64,000 nucleotides of DNA, from contig SXHN01000004.1 in NCBI GenBank assembly GCA_005773635.1, positions 1 to 64,000 on the forward strand, written 5' to 3'. The translations under genes were made by a program, and so were the position numbers. Under the pieces are notes generated by a model that made no database searches, had not been told where the DNA came from, and was given only the letters and a program-made list of their open reading frames with translations. Shown in pieces: positions 25,306 to 33,869 of this stretch (positions within the stretch are counted from its first letter, which is position 1; each line of letters starts with the position of its first letter). This stretch comes from Actinomycetota bacterium (GTDB lineage: Bacteria > Actinomycetota > Acidimicrobiia > IMCC26256 > PALSA-610).

Positions 25306-27135
25306 CTAGAACTCCATACCGATTGATTCGGCTTCGTCGGCAAGCGATAGCCAGTGGTCTTCGGCAGCGTCGACTCGATCTTGTGCGGCGGTGAGCTTGT
25401 GGCTAATTGCTGTGATCTGCTCATGGTCTCCACCGACTGACGAGAGTTCAGTGAGGATCGCATCGCGCTTGGAGGCCGCCTCGTTGAGCTTCTTTTCCGC
25501 GTTGCCAATTTGGTGCCGCAGCGTGCTGGGGCTCTTGTTGGTAACGGGCCGCGCACGTGGTGGCGTACGTTGAGCAGTCGTCGGGTTTTTCGACGCGGTT
25601 GCTGTGAGCGATGTTGTGGCATTCGCAGCTCGATGAGCGAGCCAGCCCGCGACACCACCACGCACGACCGCCGCGCCGCCTTTGGCATTGAGTGCAAGCA
25701 CCTCATTGACCGTGCGATCAAGAAAGATGCGATCGTGGCTGACGACAACGACGATGCCGGGCCAGTCGTCGAGGAACTCTTCGAGCGCGCGCACGGTGTC
25801 GAGGTCGAGATCGTTGGTGGGTTCATCGAGCAGCAATACGTTCGGCTGTTCGATCAACGTGAGCAGTAGCTGCAACCTTCGTCGTTCACCACCAGACAGC
25901 GTGTTGATCGGCGCGAACTGCGTGTCGCCATCGAACCAAAACCGGCGCATCAATTTGACGTCGTCGATCGTTGGCTCACCTTTGTCGCCTGCGACCGCAT
26001 CTCGCACTCGTTGGTTGAGATTGAGGTCTCGTCCGAGCTGATCGTAATAGCCGATTTTGACTGTGCGGCCGATGTCGATCGAGCCGTGCGTGGGTTGAAG
26101 CCGTCCTGCAATCAAATCGAGCAGCGTGCTCTTTCCGGCGCCATTCGCGCCAACGATGCCGACGCGATCTCCCGGCTCAAAAACATGGTCGAATGGCTTG
26201 AGTACCAGGAGTGAACCGCGATCGGTCGCGCTGCGACCTTGTGGCCATGAAAATCCCACGCCGTCCAATTCGATGCCCTTGGTGCCGAGCCGCGCGCTGC
26301 CGAGCGCTAAGCCGATGTCGCCTTCACGAGCCGCGGCTTGCGCAGTTCGCGCGATGAGTGCTTTCGCCGTATCGACGCGCGCCTTAGGTTTCGTGGATCG
26401 TGCCGGTGCTCCGCGTCGCAACCACGCGAGTTCGCGTTTTGCCAGATTCTTGCGCGTTTGCTCGGCCGCTTCGGCCTGGGCTTCCCGTTCGATACGCGCC
26501 GCTAGGTATGCGGCATAGCCCGAACCGGCAGCGCGGTTCAACGCTACGTGCATGTAGCCAGCGCCCCGATCTATTTCCAACACCTTGTTCGTGACCCGGT
26601 CGAGCACATGACGATCATGGGTGACCAAAATCAGGCCCCCGGCGAACGTTGCTAGCCATTCTTCGAGGTATGCAATCGCGTCGAGATCGAGATGGTTTGT
26701 GGGTTCGTCGAGGATAAGTGCATCCCATTCGCGTGCGAGCAACCCTGCCAGCGCGACCCGCTTCTTCTGGCCACCGGAAAGTTCATCGGTGGGCGCGCCC
26801 AGCACATCGGCCATGCCCAGCCGTTGCAGCATCGCTTCGCCTTCCCACTCGTGGTCGCCAAGCCCAGCGCACACCACCTCTCGTACGGTGCCACGGATCA
26901 GAATTGGGAGCTGCGCCAGCGCGCCGATTCGCGCACCTTTGCCGCGTCGTACTACTCCGGCCTCTGGTTCGCGTTCGCCGCTGAGCAAGCTGAGCAGCGT
27001 GCTCTTGCCACAGCCGTTGAGCCCGACCACTCCAACGCGATCACCATCGCTGAGTGTGAGCGAAAGATCAGTGAATAGAGGGCGATCCGGGCGTGAAGCG
27101 CAAAGGTCTTGAGCATCTATGAGGATCACAACCAC
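25306..27135 (-). CDS. ABC-F family ATPase
   Basis: 609 residues with two ATP-binding cassettes and no membrane segment. Walker A motifs are GLNGCGKST (about residue 38) and GANGAGKST (about 340); the signature motifs are LSGGQKKR and LSGGERRR; the Walker B motifs are LILDEPTNHLD and LLLDEPTNDLD. A charged linker and a C-terminal coiled coil (about 545-609) resemble Uup/Rli-type ABC-F proteins. These act on ribosomes in translation or, in some, antibiotic protection. Starts GTG 27135 and GTG 27129 are both possible; neither has a clear Shine-Dalgarno. Confidence 0.93.
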   Translation of the reverse strand: MVVILIDAQDLCASRPDRPLFTDLSLTLSDGDRVGVVGLNGCGKSTLLSLLSGEREPEAGVVRRGKGARIGALAQLPILIRGTVREVVCAGLGDHEWEGEAMLQRLGMADVLGAPTDELSGGQKKRVALAGLLAREWDALILDEPTNHLDLDAIAYLEEWLATFAGGLILVTHDRHVLDRVTNKVLEIDRGAGYMHVALNRAAGSGYAAYLAARIEREAQAEAAEQTRKNLAKRELAWLRRGAPARSTKPKARVDTAKALIARTAQAAAREGDIGLALGSARLGTKGIELDGVGFSWPQGRSATDRGSLLVLKPFDHVFEPGDRVGIVGANGAGKSTLLDLIAGRLQPTHGSIDIGRTVKIGYYDQLGRDLNLNQRVRDAVAGDKGEPTIDDVKLMRRFWFDGDTQFAPINTLSGGERRRLQLLLTLIEQPNVLLLDEPTNDLDLDTVRALEEFLDDWPGIVVVVSHDRIFLDRTVNEVLALNAKGGAAVVRGGVAGWLAHRAANATTSLTATASKNPTTAQRTPPRARPVTNKSPSTLRHQIGNAEKKLNEAASKRDAILTELSSVGGDHEQITAISHKLTAAQDRVDAAEDHWLSLADEAESIGMEF

Positions 27136-27237
27136 TCAGGCTACGGCCGCGGCGCGTGGATACGGCATTGGAGAGCCGGCTATGACTGCCCGAAGCAAGC
27201 TGCCCGAGCGTGGGTATTGTCAACGTCGGTTTGCTCG

Positions 27238-27660
27238 TTAGCGGAAAAAGCCCCACCAAATGCTGGCGCCCGTGGCGATCACGGTTGCGACTGCAACTCC
27301 GATCCAAGTGGACTTCGGAATTTTGCCGTCGTCGGTTTGGGGTAGACGTTTGCGAACGATGTTGAGCGCTCTCTCTGCCCATACGAAATCTTGCGCCAAA
27401 ATCCCAAGCCCAAGGGCCACGATGAGCCACCCAGGACCCGGTGCCGGTATCGCAATGATTCCGACGATCAACACCAAAAAACCGAGAGTCATGCGCGCCA
27501 GGCGAAACAGGATGTGGCGCTTAGCTTGTTCAACCGTGTCTTCGCGAACGCCGGTTTCGAATTCTGCTTCGATCGCCGCTTCAATGAGTGGCCGACGGTG
27601 GGATGCCTCTGCTGAGTCGGGGAGATGCGACTCGGGCATTTCTGACTCGGGGCTTTCCAC
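27238..27660 (-). CDS. PGPGW-motif transmembrane protein
   Basis: 140 residues from GTG 27660; the frame stays open to 27759 but that part overlaps the VOC gene. An acidic N terminus is followed by two central helices around residues 60-95 joined by IPAPGPGWLIVALGLGILA, the signature of the putative transmembrane protein PGPGW family (TIGR02611-like), and a third helix at the C terminus. Function unknown. It is downstream of the VOC gene on the same strand and upstream of the ABC-F gene by 102 bases. Confidence 0.8.
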   Translation of the reverse strand: MESPESEMPESHLPDSAEASHRRPLIEAAIEAEFETGVREDTVEQAKRHILFRLARMTLGFLVLIVGIIAIPAPGPGWLIVALGLGILAQDFVWAERALNIVRKRLPQTDDGKIPKSTWIGVAVATVIATGASIWWGFFR

Positions 27661-27721
27661 GACGTCTCTTTCTTTGAAGCTGCAGCAGCGCACTCGGCGC
27701 GGCGACGAAGGTCGGTGAAGT

Positions 27722-28162
27722 TCAGTCTCGGGGCACTCGCGCCAGATGTTGGATTTCAATCATCAATGGGATGACGAACCCGATGTATGCGCTGGTGAGA
27801 GTGTAATCGTGTTGAGGGCCGTGCGTGGTTCGCGAGTGGACATCGATGATCTCGACGCGAGCATCCGACTGTGCAAAATATTGAGCCCGTTGCACGATCG
27901 TATGGAGTTCTTCGAGTTCATTGACTTGCACGCCAAAGTGGTCGAGCCGTGGCGCGGTAAGAAACGGGTCGGCGGGAAGCAGGTAGATGAATTCGCCAAA
28001 CCCGCCCGTGTACATGATGAGGGGATTTCCTGTTTCGCCAGTATTGTCGCCTTCCCGCCAACCAAACACCTGCGAATAGAAATTGATCAATGTTTGTCGG
28101 CCTACTTCGTCCATCAGAGAGGCGTCGACGCTGAACGCCACGTGATTCAATCTGGTTGTCAC
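27722..28162 (-). CDS. VOC-superfamily (glyoxalase-like) protein
   Basis: 146 residues from GTG 28162, overlapping the stop of the upstream alcohol dehydrogenase by four bases (GTGA), so translation is coupled. It has the paired beta-alpha-beta-beta-beta layout: RLNHVAFSVD at the start, FYSQVFGWREGD, then RLDHFGVQVNELEEL and a final MIEIQHL strand. His 7 or 8, His in LDHFG and the Glu near the C terminus are candidate metal ligands. The substrate is unknown; coupling suggests it acts with the dehydrogenase. Confidence 0.82.
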   Translation of the reverse strand: MTTRLNHVAFSVDASLMDEVGRQTLINFYSQVFGWREGDNTGETGNPLIMYTGGFGEFIYLLPADPFLTAPRLDHFGVQVNELEELHTIVQRAQYFAQSDARVEIIDVHSRTTHGPQHDYTLTSAYIGFVIPLMIEIQHLARVPRD

Positions 28163-29211
28163 GAATCGACTCCGATCATTGGTTGTACCAGCACCTTGCC
28201 CGCTATGCGCCCACTAGCTAGTTGCCTGAGGGTCGTTTCAAGTTGATGAAGGCCGATATCTTCAGGCTCAATGAGTAGTTCGAGTGCTAGCGCACCGCTT
28301 GCCAACAGCTCGATGGCACTCGCAAACCCGTCGGCGTCGTAGTTATACGCACCGATAATGATGAGCTCCAAGATGATCGCTCGATTGTGATTGATAGTCG
28401 GGTTCTTGCTGCCGGTTCCCACGAACACAAATGTGCCACCGGTGTCGAGCTGATCGAATGCTGTGGTGATCGCGTCGGCATGGCCTGAGCACTCGAAGAC
28501 CACGTCGTAGGGTTCGTCGACGACTCGGCCAGTTCGAGCCGCCGGCAAATCCGATGGCTCGATTGCTCGACGTACACCGAGACTGAGCGCACGTTCGCGT
28601 CGTACCGGCGACGGCTCTGAGATAGTGATGTCGGTGACTCCCCGCGCTTTGAGCACAGCTGCTGTCAACTGACCAACTGGCCCGCCACCGGTTATCAGCA
28701 CTCGGTCAGCTTGTGAGACGCCTGAGAGATTTACGCAATGGAGCGCGATAGCGGTCGGCTCTGTGAGCGCGGCCGCGCGAGAACTGAGTGAATCAGGGAG
28801 TATCAATAGACGGCGCGCTTCCACAGCGCGGTATCTGCTGAAGCTCCCGGACGATATGGCGAGGTGATCGACGGGCAGTCGTTTGCGACACACCGATGGC
28901 CTCCCCGCGTGACACGCGCGGCATGTTCCGCAGCCCGGCTCAGGGTTCTGTACGACTCGCCGACCGAGCAGAGCGGCATCGTCACCATCGGGAACTGCTA
29001 CGACGGTGCCCGACCATTCATGACCGAGCACGGAACCTGGCCGCGCGTACCGTTCAAGCACCAAATGCAAATCAGTACCGCAAATACCGCAGTGTGAAAT
29101 CTCGACGAGCACCTCGCGGGGCTCGAGAGTCGGCACAGGTCTCGCTTGCACCTCCAGGTGCCCGTCACCGACGTACACGGCGGCCAACATGCCTTTGGAT
29201 ATCTCGTTCAC
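28159..29211 (-). CDS. Zinc-dependent alcohol/polyol dehydrogenase (MDR family)
   Basis: 350 residues. Catalytic zinc motifs are HCGICGTDLH and GHEWSG; the structural zinc cluster is CGTCRACHAGRPSVC. The Rossmann loop is ITGGGPVGQLTAAVLKA, and the loop after strand 2 (SEPSPVRR) is compatible with either NAD or NADP. The overall pattern is near threonine/sorbitol/butanediol dehydrogenases. It oxidises a secondary alcohol with NAD(P). It is the first gene of a coupled pair with the VOC protein. Confidence 0.92.
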   Translation of the reverse strand: MNEISKGMLAAVYVGDGHLEVQARPVPTLEPREVLVEISHCGICGTDLHLVLERYARPGSVLGHEWSGTVVAVPDGDDAALLGRRVVQNPEPGCGTCRACHAGRPSVCRKRLPVDHLAISSGSFSRYRAVEARRLLILPDSLSSRAAALTEPTAIALHCVNLSGVSQADRVLITGGGPVGQLTAAVLKARGVTDITISEPSPVRRERALSLGVRRAIEPSDLPAARTGRVVDEPYDVVFECSGHADAITTAFDQLDTGGTFVFVGTGSKNPTINHNRAIILELIIIGAYNYDADGFASAIELLASGALALELLIEPEDIGLHQLETTLRQLASGRIAGKVLVQPMIGVDS

Positions 29212-29261
29212 ATCAGTCAGCGTATGTGGTTGTAGGGCTCAGCGCGTGGGCGCATGAGCGG

Positions 29262-29876
29262 CTAGCCGAAGCACGTGGTGAAGAACTCTTCAAGCCCAGA
29301 TTCGTCGATAGAAATGTGAAATCCTGCGTCATCGTGTTTGATGTTGAGCGCGGGACAGAAGAATCCGTGCTCGTTGACAAAGAAATGGGGCGACCCGACC
29401 GCGCCCCGTGCTTTGCCGTCGGTCCAGTCGCGGATGATTCCCTCTCGCTCGGCATCGACATCGGGAACTTCTAAACCATGCCGTTGCGCAATCGTTTTGA
29501 TCACAGACATCGCGCCGACATCGGCACCGTGTTCGAATAACTGGGTTCTCAGATCGATTGCCACGCCCTCACCGATTGCGGGGCTTACCCGATACGCAAC
29601 TGCGGTGAGTGCAAGCGCAGGTATCGAAGTGCTGGGGAACGTTGTGGCATTGAATCCGACGAACAGGTCAGGGGCCACCGAAGCGCGCAGTGGTTCGATC
29701 TCGGAACGCAAGAATTCCGGGTCCATTGGCTTGCCGTTGATGAGTTCAAGTGGCCACGCCCGCACTCTCAGGAGGATGTCAGTGCGACCGCGTGCGTCGC
29801 GCTCCGCCGCGATTCGACGGAGCCCTACGTGTGTAAATGGGCAGACAACGTCGGCGAACACTTCGATTTCGGGCAT
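29262..29876 (-). CDS. DsbA-fold oxidoreductase/isomerase-like protein
   Basis: 204 residues from ATG 29876, no signal peptide. It opens IEVFADVVCPFTHVG, the DsbA/FrnE/HCCA-isomerase N-terminal strand, but the usual CxxC is CPFTH with one Cys. This fits glutathione- or mycothiol-S-transferase-like and 2-hydroxychromene-2-carboxylate isomerase members rather than a dithiol oxidase. The middle contains a helical insert, and GSPHFFVNEHGFFCPAL is the conserved cis-Pro strand region. It is cytoplasmic, substrate unknown. It lies 50 bases from the dehydrogenase start, same strand. Confidence 0.85.
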   Translation of the reverse strand: MPEIEVFADVVCPFTHVGLRRIAAERDARGRTDILLRVRAWPLELINGKPMDPEFLRSEIEPLRASVAPDLFVGFNATTFPSTSIPALALTAVAYRVSPAIGEGVAIDLRTQLFEHGADVGAMSVIKTIAQRHGLEVPDVDAEREGIIRDWTDGKARGAVGSPHFFVNEHGFFCPALNIKHDDAGFHISIDESGLEEFFTTCFG

Positions 29877-29955
29877 AGATCATGCTACAACTGCACCCTC
29901 AAGGTCCGACCAGAAGACTCCGAAGGATAGTCACCAAATTCTTGAGGAGATCGCT

Positions 29956-30426
29956 ATGGCAAAAACTGCTGAACTCGTTGCCAGCTTGGTTGCGGATCAA
30001 CTGCAACCCGGCGAAGGAGTTGTCGCGGCTACGCGCGTCAACAAAAAGGGCACAATCAAGCGGTCGGCTGCGATGGGTGCTGGTGGCTTGATCGGTGCGG
30101 CAATTGCATCGCGCGGTCAAAAGGAAGTTCAAGCCACGGTTGCGGCGGCTGGATTTCCGGACCTGCAACAGATGACTCTCGGTTTGACTGACCGTCGCGT
30201 GTTCGTATTGAAGAACAGTGCGATGTCAGGGAAACCGAAGGAACTCGTGATGACCATCTCCCTGGCAGACATTCACGAGGTGCGCTTCGAGAAGGGCAAG
30301 ATCGTTCCGAAGCTGTTTGTCACTATGAGCAATGGTGTTGAGGTGGAACTGGAAGCGATCAAGATCGATCACCCCGACGAGTTTGCCGATGCATTGGCGC
30401 AACGCATTACCGCCCACGCCGCGTAG
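29956..30426 (+). CDS. Small PH-like-domain protein of unknown function
   Basis: 156 residues from ATG 29956, preceded by GAGGAGA at 29944-29950. An N-terminal helix is followed by a Gly/Ala stretch (AAMGAGGLIGAAIAS) and then strand-rich sequence (LTDRRVFVLKN, ELVMTISLADIHEVRFEKGK, KLFVTMSNGVEVELEAI) ending in a helix, DEFADALAQRI. This is the pattern of bacterial PH-like domains. No catalytic residues. It is followed by a PNPOx-fold gene 33 bases later. Confidence 0.7.
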   Translation: MAKTAELVASLVADQLQPGEGVVAATRVNKKGTIKRSAAMGAGGLIGAAIASRGQKEVQATVAAAGFPDLQQMTLGLTDRRVFVLKNSAMSGKPKELVMTISLADIHEVRFEKGKIVPKLFVTMSNGVEVELEAIKIDHPDEFADALAQRITAHAA

Positions 30427-30459
30427 GACACCACGTACCTGAATCGCTACGCTCGACCC

Positions 30460-30837
30460 ATGAGCGAGCGTGTCGATCCCCAAGAGCTCCAAGAGCAGCT
30501 GGCGCAATACGGTTATGCGTCGTACTTGGTTACAACCAGTGCGGACCTTCGCCCGCACACAACGCACGTGATTGTCAACTTGGTCGATGGTTGTTTACTC
30601 GCCAAGGTCGGTCGTAAGACTGCCGCAAACATTCGGGATCGGGCACTTGTGTCGTTGTTGTGGATGCCTATTGAACCGGGCGGTTTCTCCCTAATCGTCG
30701 ACGGTACGGGGATAGCCAACTCCGAAGGCGATGAACATTCAGTGGCGGTTACTGTGACGGCTGCAGTTCTGCATCGAAACGCGGACCCGCAAGGTGGTTA
30801 CCAAGCCGATTGTGCCCCACTCGACGGTCGAAGCTGA
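30460..30837 (+). CDS. PNPOx-fold (pyridoxamine oxidase-like) flavin-binding protein
   Basis: 125 residues. The split-barrel pattern is visible: an N-terminal helix with YGYASYLVTTSADLRPHTT, then GCLLAKVGRKTAANIRDRALVSLLW and GFSLIVDGTGIA. Family members bind FMN, F420 or heme and reduce or oxidise small molecules; the cofactor cannot be determined here. It is likely cotranscribed with the PH-like gene upstream and convergent with the amidase (5-base gap). Confidence 0.8.
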   Translation: MSERVDPQELQEQLAQYGYASYLVTTSADLRPHTTHVIVNLVDGCLLAKVGRKTAANIRDRALVSLLWMPIEPGGFSLIVDGTGIANSEGDEHSVAVTVTAAVLHRNADPQGGYQADCAPLDGRS

Positions 30838-30842
30838 TCGAA

Positions 30843-32255
30843 TCACTGAGTTGTAGCGAAATGCGGTGGCGCGGAGTAGCCGCCGAGGGTTTGTTCAACA
30901 AGCTGCGCAATCGCGATGGCTTCGCGGTCGCGCAAGTATGCCGTTACCACTTGCATCCCGACCGGAAGACCTGAATTGGTACGTCCGACCGGAGTGGACA
31001 CCGAGGGCAATTCCATCAGACCGATCAGGCCGAGCCAGTGCAGCAATGCAGTGTGGGATTCGGATTTCCCGTTGATGAGTAGCTGGCGATCTGCGATCGA
31101 GTCGGCGTGGTCATGGGGAAACGCTGGAGTGGGCAGAACTGGGCAGAGCAGCGCGTCAAACTGTTCGAACCATTGTGCCCATACCAATTTCAATTCGGCT
31201 CGACGTTGTTGGGCTGTCAGCCAACCAAGGTGAGATCCCCCCATCGCTTCGGCAATGGAGTCTGGCATCGATGGCGCTATTGCCGCAGAAATGAGTTGGA
31301 AAAACAGGTCGAGTTGTTCTTGGGACGGAATCGGTGGATGGGCGACTTCAACCTTGACTCCGAGTGCCGCAAGCTGCGCGGCTGCGTTTTGAAGTAGGCG
31401 CAGTACTTCGCTATCGATAGGCACACCAGGCGCCTCGAACCATACGCCAACGCGTAACTGGGAAGGATCGGGTTTCCGCGGTGCTGGGAGATTGAGACTC
31501 CACGCCGATGAACGCTGCGGTTCGGGGCCTGCGAGCACACCGAGTAGTAGTTCCAAATCAGCTGCACTGCGCGCGAGTGGCCCGAAAACGTTGATATCGA
31601 CGTCGTTGGTGCCGCCCCCAACGCGATCAAGGTAGCCGCGTTGCGAAACGACCCCGAAGCTTGGCTTGAGCCCGAAGATGCCGCAACAATGCGCAGGCAT
31701 TCGCACCGATCCGCCGATGTCGGTGCCGAGTTCAAAGCTTGTGAAGCCGCTGGCTACTGCTGCTGCCGCACCCCCAGATGATCCGCCGGGAGTTCGGGTG
31801 ACGTCCCACGGGTTGTTAGTGGTGCCGAAGATCTCATTGAAAGTCTGGATGTCGCCCGACCACCGCGGGATGTTCGTTTTGCCGAATACGATTGCTCCGG
31901 CCGCTTTCAGCCGTGCAACCGCCGGTGCATCAGCGTGAGGAACGTGATCCGAGAGCTCGATTGCGCCTCCGGTGGATCGAATACCTTCAGTTTCGATTGC
32001 ATCTTTGATCGTGATGGGCAGACCATGCAGCGGGCCACGCCACTCATCACGCTCAGCCTCGGCGTCGGCCCGTTGCGCTTGCTCTCGCGCCCGTTGTTCG
32101 TCGAGCGTGACTACGGCGTTGAGGGTGCCGTTGAGCCGAGAGACGCGGTCGAGGTAAATATCTAGTAGCTCGGTTGAGGTCAGGGCTTTGCTACGAATCC
32201 ATGCAGCAAGTTCTGTGGCGGACGATGTTGCAATAGCGTCTTGGGTCTTCGGCAT
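30843..32255 (-). CDS. Amidase (amidase-signature family)
   Basis: 470 residues from ATG 32255 with AAGGAGAG eight bases upstream. The Ser-cisSer-Lys triad is recognisable: Lys in GLPITIKDAIET (about residue 84), and the Ser-rich loop TPGGSSGGAAAAVASG (about 158-173) with the nucleophile in the following FELGTDIGGSVR. These enzymes hydrolyse amides, carbamates or nitrile-derived amides. It is not GatA: no gatB or gatC nearby. It is divergent from the alcohol dehydrogenase gene at 32313 (57-base shared promoter region). Confidence 0.93.
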   Translation of the reverse strand: MPKTQDAIATSSATELAAWIRSKALTSTELLDIYLDRVSRLNGTLNAVVTLDEQRAREQAQRADAEAERDEWRGPLHGLPITIKDAIETEGIRSTGGAIELSDHVPHADAPAVARLKAAGAIVFGKTNIPRWSGDIQTFNEIFGTTNNPWDVTRTPGGSSGGAAAAVASGFTSFELGTDIGGSVRMPAHCCGIFGLKPSFGVVSQRGYLDRVGGGTNDVDINVFGPLARSAADLELLLGVLAGPEPQRSSAWSLNLPAPRKPDPSQLRVGVWFEAPGVPIDSEVLRLLQNAAAQLAALGVKVEVAHPPIPSQEQLDLFFQLISAAIAPSMPDSIAEAMGGSHLGWLTAQQRRAELKLVWAQWFEQFDALLCPVLPTPAFPHDHADSIADRQLLINGKSESHTALLHWLGLIGLMELPSVSTPVGRTNSGLPVGMQVVTAYLRDREAIAIAQLVEQTLGGYSAPPHFATTQ

Positions 32256-32312
32256 TCGCTCTCCTTATTTATCAGCCATCGTACGCTTTGAACTCGGAAG
32301 TATTGTCAGCCC

Positions 32313-33350
32313 ATGCGCGCATACCGAATGCTTCAATGGGAGCAACCGCCGGAGATCGTTGACGTTGCGATTCCGACGCCAGGGCCGGGTGAGGTGGTTG
32401 TCAAAGTCGCGGGCAACGGGTTATGTCACTCGGATTTGATTATGACCTCGATGCCGCAATCGATCGGTGACGCGATCGGGTGGCACATGCCGTTTACGCT
32501 CGGGCACGAAACGGGCGGCTGGGTGCATGCGGTGGGGCCCGGCGTGTCTTCGTTTCAACCCGGCGACCCGGTTGTGTGCGTATCGCCTACGAGTTGTGGG
32601 GCCTGCGAGGAATGCGTGCGAGGCTTCGACAATTGTTGCGAGTATGGAATCACGGGCCGCGGTTACGGGCGCGACGGCGGCCTTGCTGAGTATCTCTTGG
32701 TGCGACACACTCGCGAGCTTGTTTTGTTGCAGCAACTCGATCCGACGATCGCGGGTGTGCTGACCGATGCTGGTGCCACGTCGTATCACGCGGTCAAGCG
32801 AGTGCTTCCGAAGTTGGTCCCTGGATCGACCGCCGTCGTGATTGGCGCGGGAGGGTTGGGGAGTTTCGCAGTGCAGTTCTTGCGGGTGCTGAGCTCAGCA
32901 CGCGTGGTCGTCGTGGACAACAACGACGCGCGGCGAGCCTACGCGCTCGAACTTGGTGCCCATGAGGTGATCCACGGAGTTGATGAACACACCGCGCGAA
33001 ATCTGCGGTCGGTGATTGGTGGTCGCGGCGCACACGCGGTGCTCGATTTTGTAGGGATCGACTCAACGATTGCTGCTGGCATCGGCGCGACTCGACCTAC
33101 GGGCGCGTATGGGCTGGTCGGCGCGGGCGGGGGGACACTCAAATCTGACTGGACAAATCACCTTCCTAAGGGTGGAGAGGTTTTCACATTTCAGGGGCCA
33201 ACGATTGCCGATACTCGTGAGGTCGTGGCGCTTGCCGAAGCCGGGCTTATCAGAGTTGATGTCGATCGCTTTGGTCTCGATGACATCGCCGATGCCTATG
33301 AGGCCCTCCACTGCGGCACGCTTCGAGGCCGTGCGGTCATCGTGATGTAG
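32313..33350 (+). CDS. Zinc-dependent NAD(P) alcohol dehydrogenase (MDR family)
   Basis: 345 residues. Catalytic zinc motifs are GNGLCHSDL and GHETGGWV; the structural zinc cysteines are in CGACEECVRGFDNC. The Rossmann loop is VIGAGGLGSFAVQFLR, followed by VVDNNDARR (acidic, NAD-preferring). It is similar to the NAD(P)-dependent alcohol dehydrogenases of actinobacteria with broad aliphatic or aromatic substrates. It is transcribed alone, convergent with the thioesterase gene four bases later. Confidence 0.93.
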   Translation: MRAYRMLQWEQPPEIVDVAIPTPGPGEVVVKVAGNGLCHSDLIMTSMPQSIGDAIGWHMPFTLGHETGGWVHAVGPGVSSFQPGDPVVCVSPTSCGACEECVRGFDNCCEYGITGRGYGRDGGLAEYLLVRHTRELVLLQQLDPTIAGVLTDAGATSYHAVKRVLPKLVPGSTAVVIGAGGLGSFAVQFLRVLSSARVVVVDNNDARRAYALELGAHEVIHGVDEHTARNLRSVIGGRGAHAVLDFVGIDSTIAAGIGATRPTGAYGLVGAGGGTLKSDWTNHLPKGGEVFTFQGPTIADTREVVALAEAGLIRVDVDRFGLDDIADAYEALHCGTLRGRAVIVM

Positions 33351-33354
33351 CAAG

Positions 33355-33849
33355 TTACGGTCGCAGATAATCGGCGTGGTGTTGATGGAGATCGATACCG
33401 AGACTCGGGGCTTGCACTTCGGTGACAATTGACATCACTGCCGTGGTGTAGACGGAGCGTTTTTGACGTTCCGTGCTGATGATTTCCGCTTCAACCAAGA
33501 TGAGATGGTCGCCGTCGGAACCTGTGATGCGCGCCTCGACGCGGTACGGCTTATTGACGAACACCGGTCGTTCGAATTGAGCGGTACTCGACTTGGTGAC
33601 TGCCCACTTGTGTTGCACAGCGATAGTTGCCCACGCCATTGCTTCGTCGCAGATCGCAAGCGACACGCCGCCGTGAATCAGTGTTGGCGCGCCGGAGAAT
33701 TCGTTGCCCAATATGAATTCGCCCAAGACAACTGACCGTTGCGTGTCGTGAAAAAACGGCACACGAAGCCCGGCGGTGTTTCGTTGCTCACAAACGAAGC
33801 AGTTGGTGGTGAATCCCCAGCCGTCATTGTCGAGCGGTTCGATTGCCAT
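33355..33849 (-). CDS. PaaI-like hotdog thioesterase
   Basis: 164 residues from ATG 33849; GTG 33897 would add 16 residues and overlap the flavoprotein gene. The hotdog signature is IHGGVSLAICDEAMAWA, and the final strands are VYTTAVMSI. The N terminus has CFVCEQRNTAGL, a CxxC-like pair often seen in this subgroup. It hydrolyses acyl-CoA thioesters, substrate unknown. It is downstream of, and probably cotranscribed with, the flavoprotein disulfide reductase. Confidence 0.85.
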   Translation of the reverse strand: MAIEPLDNDGWGFTTNCFVCEQRNTAGLRVPFFHDTQRSVVLGEFILGNEFSGAPTLIHGGVSLAICDEAMAWATIAVQHKWAVTKSSTAQFERPVFVNKPYRVEARITGSDGDHLILVEAEIISTERQKRSVYTTAVMSIVTEVQAPSLGIDLHQHHADYLRP

Positions 33850-33869
33850 TGCAGCAACGGTACCGGATT

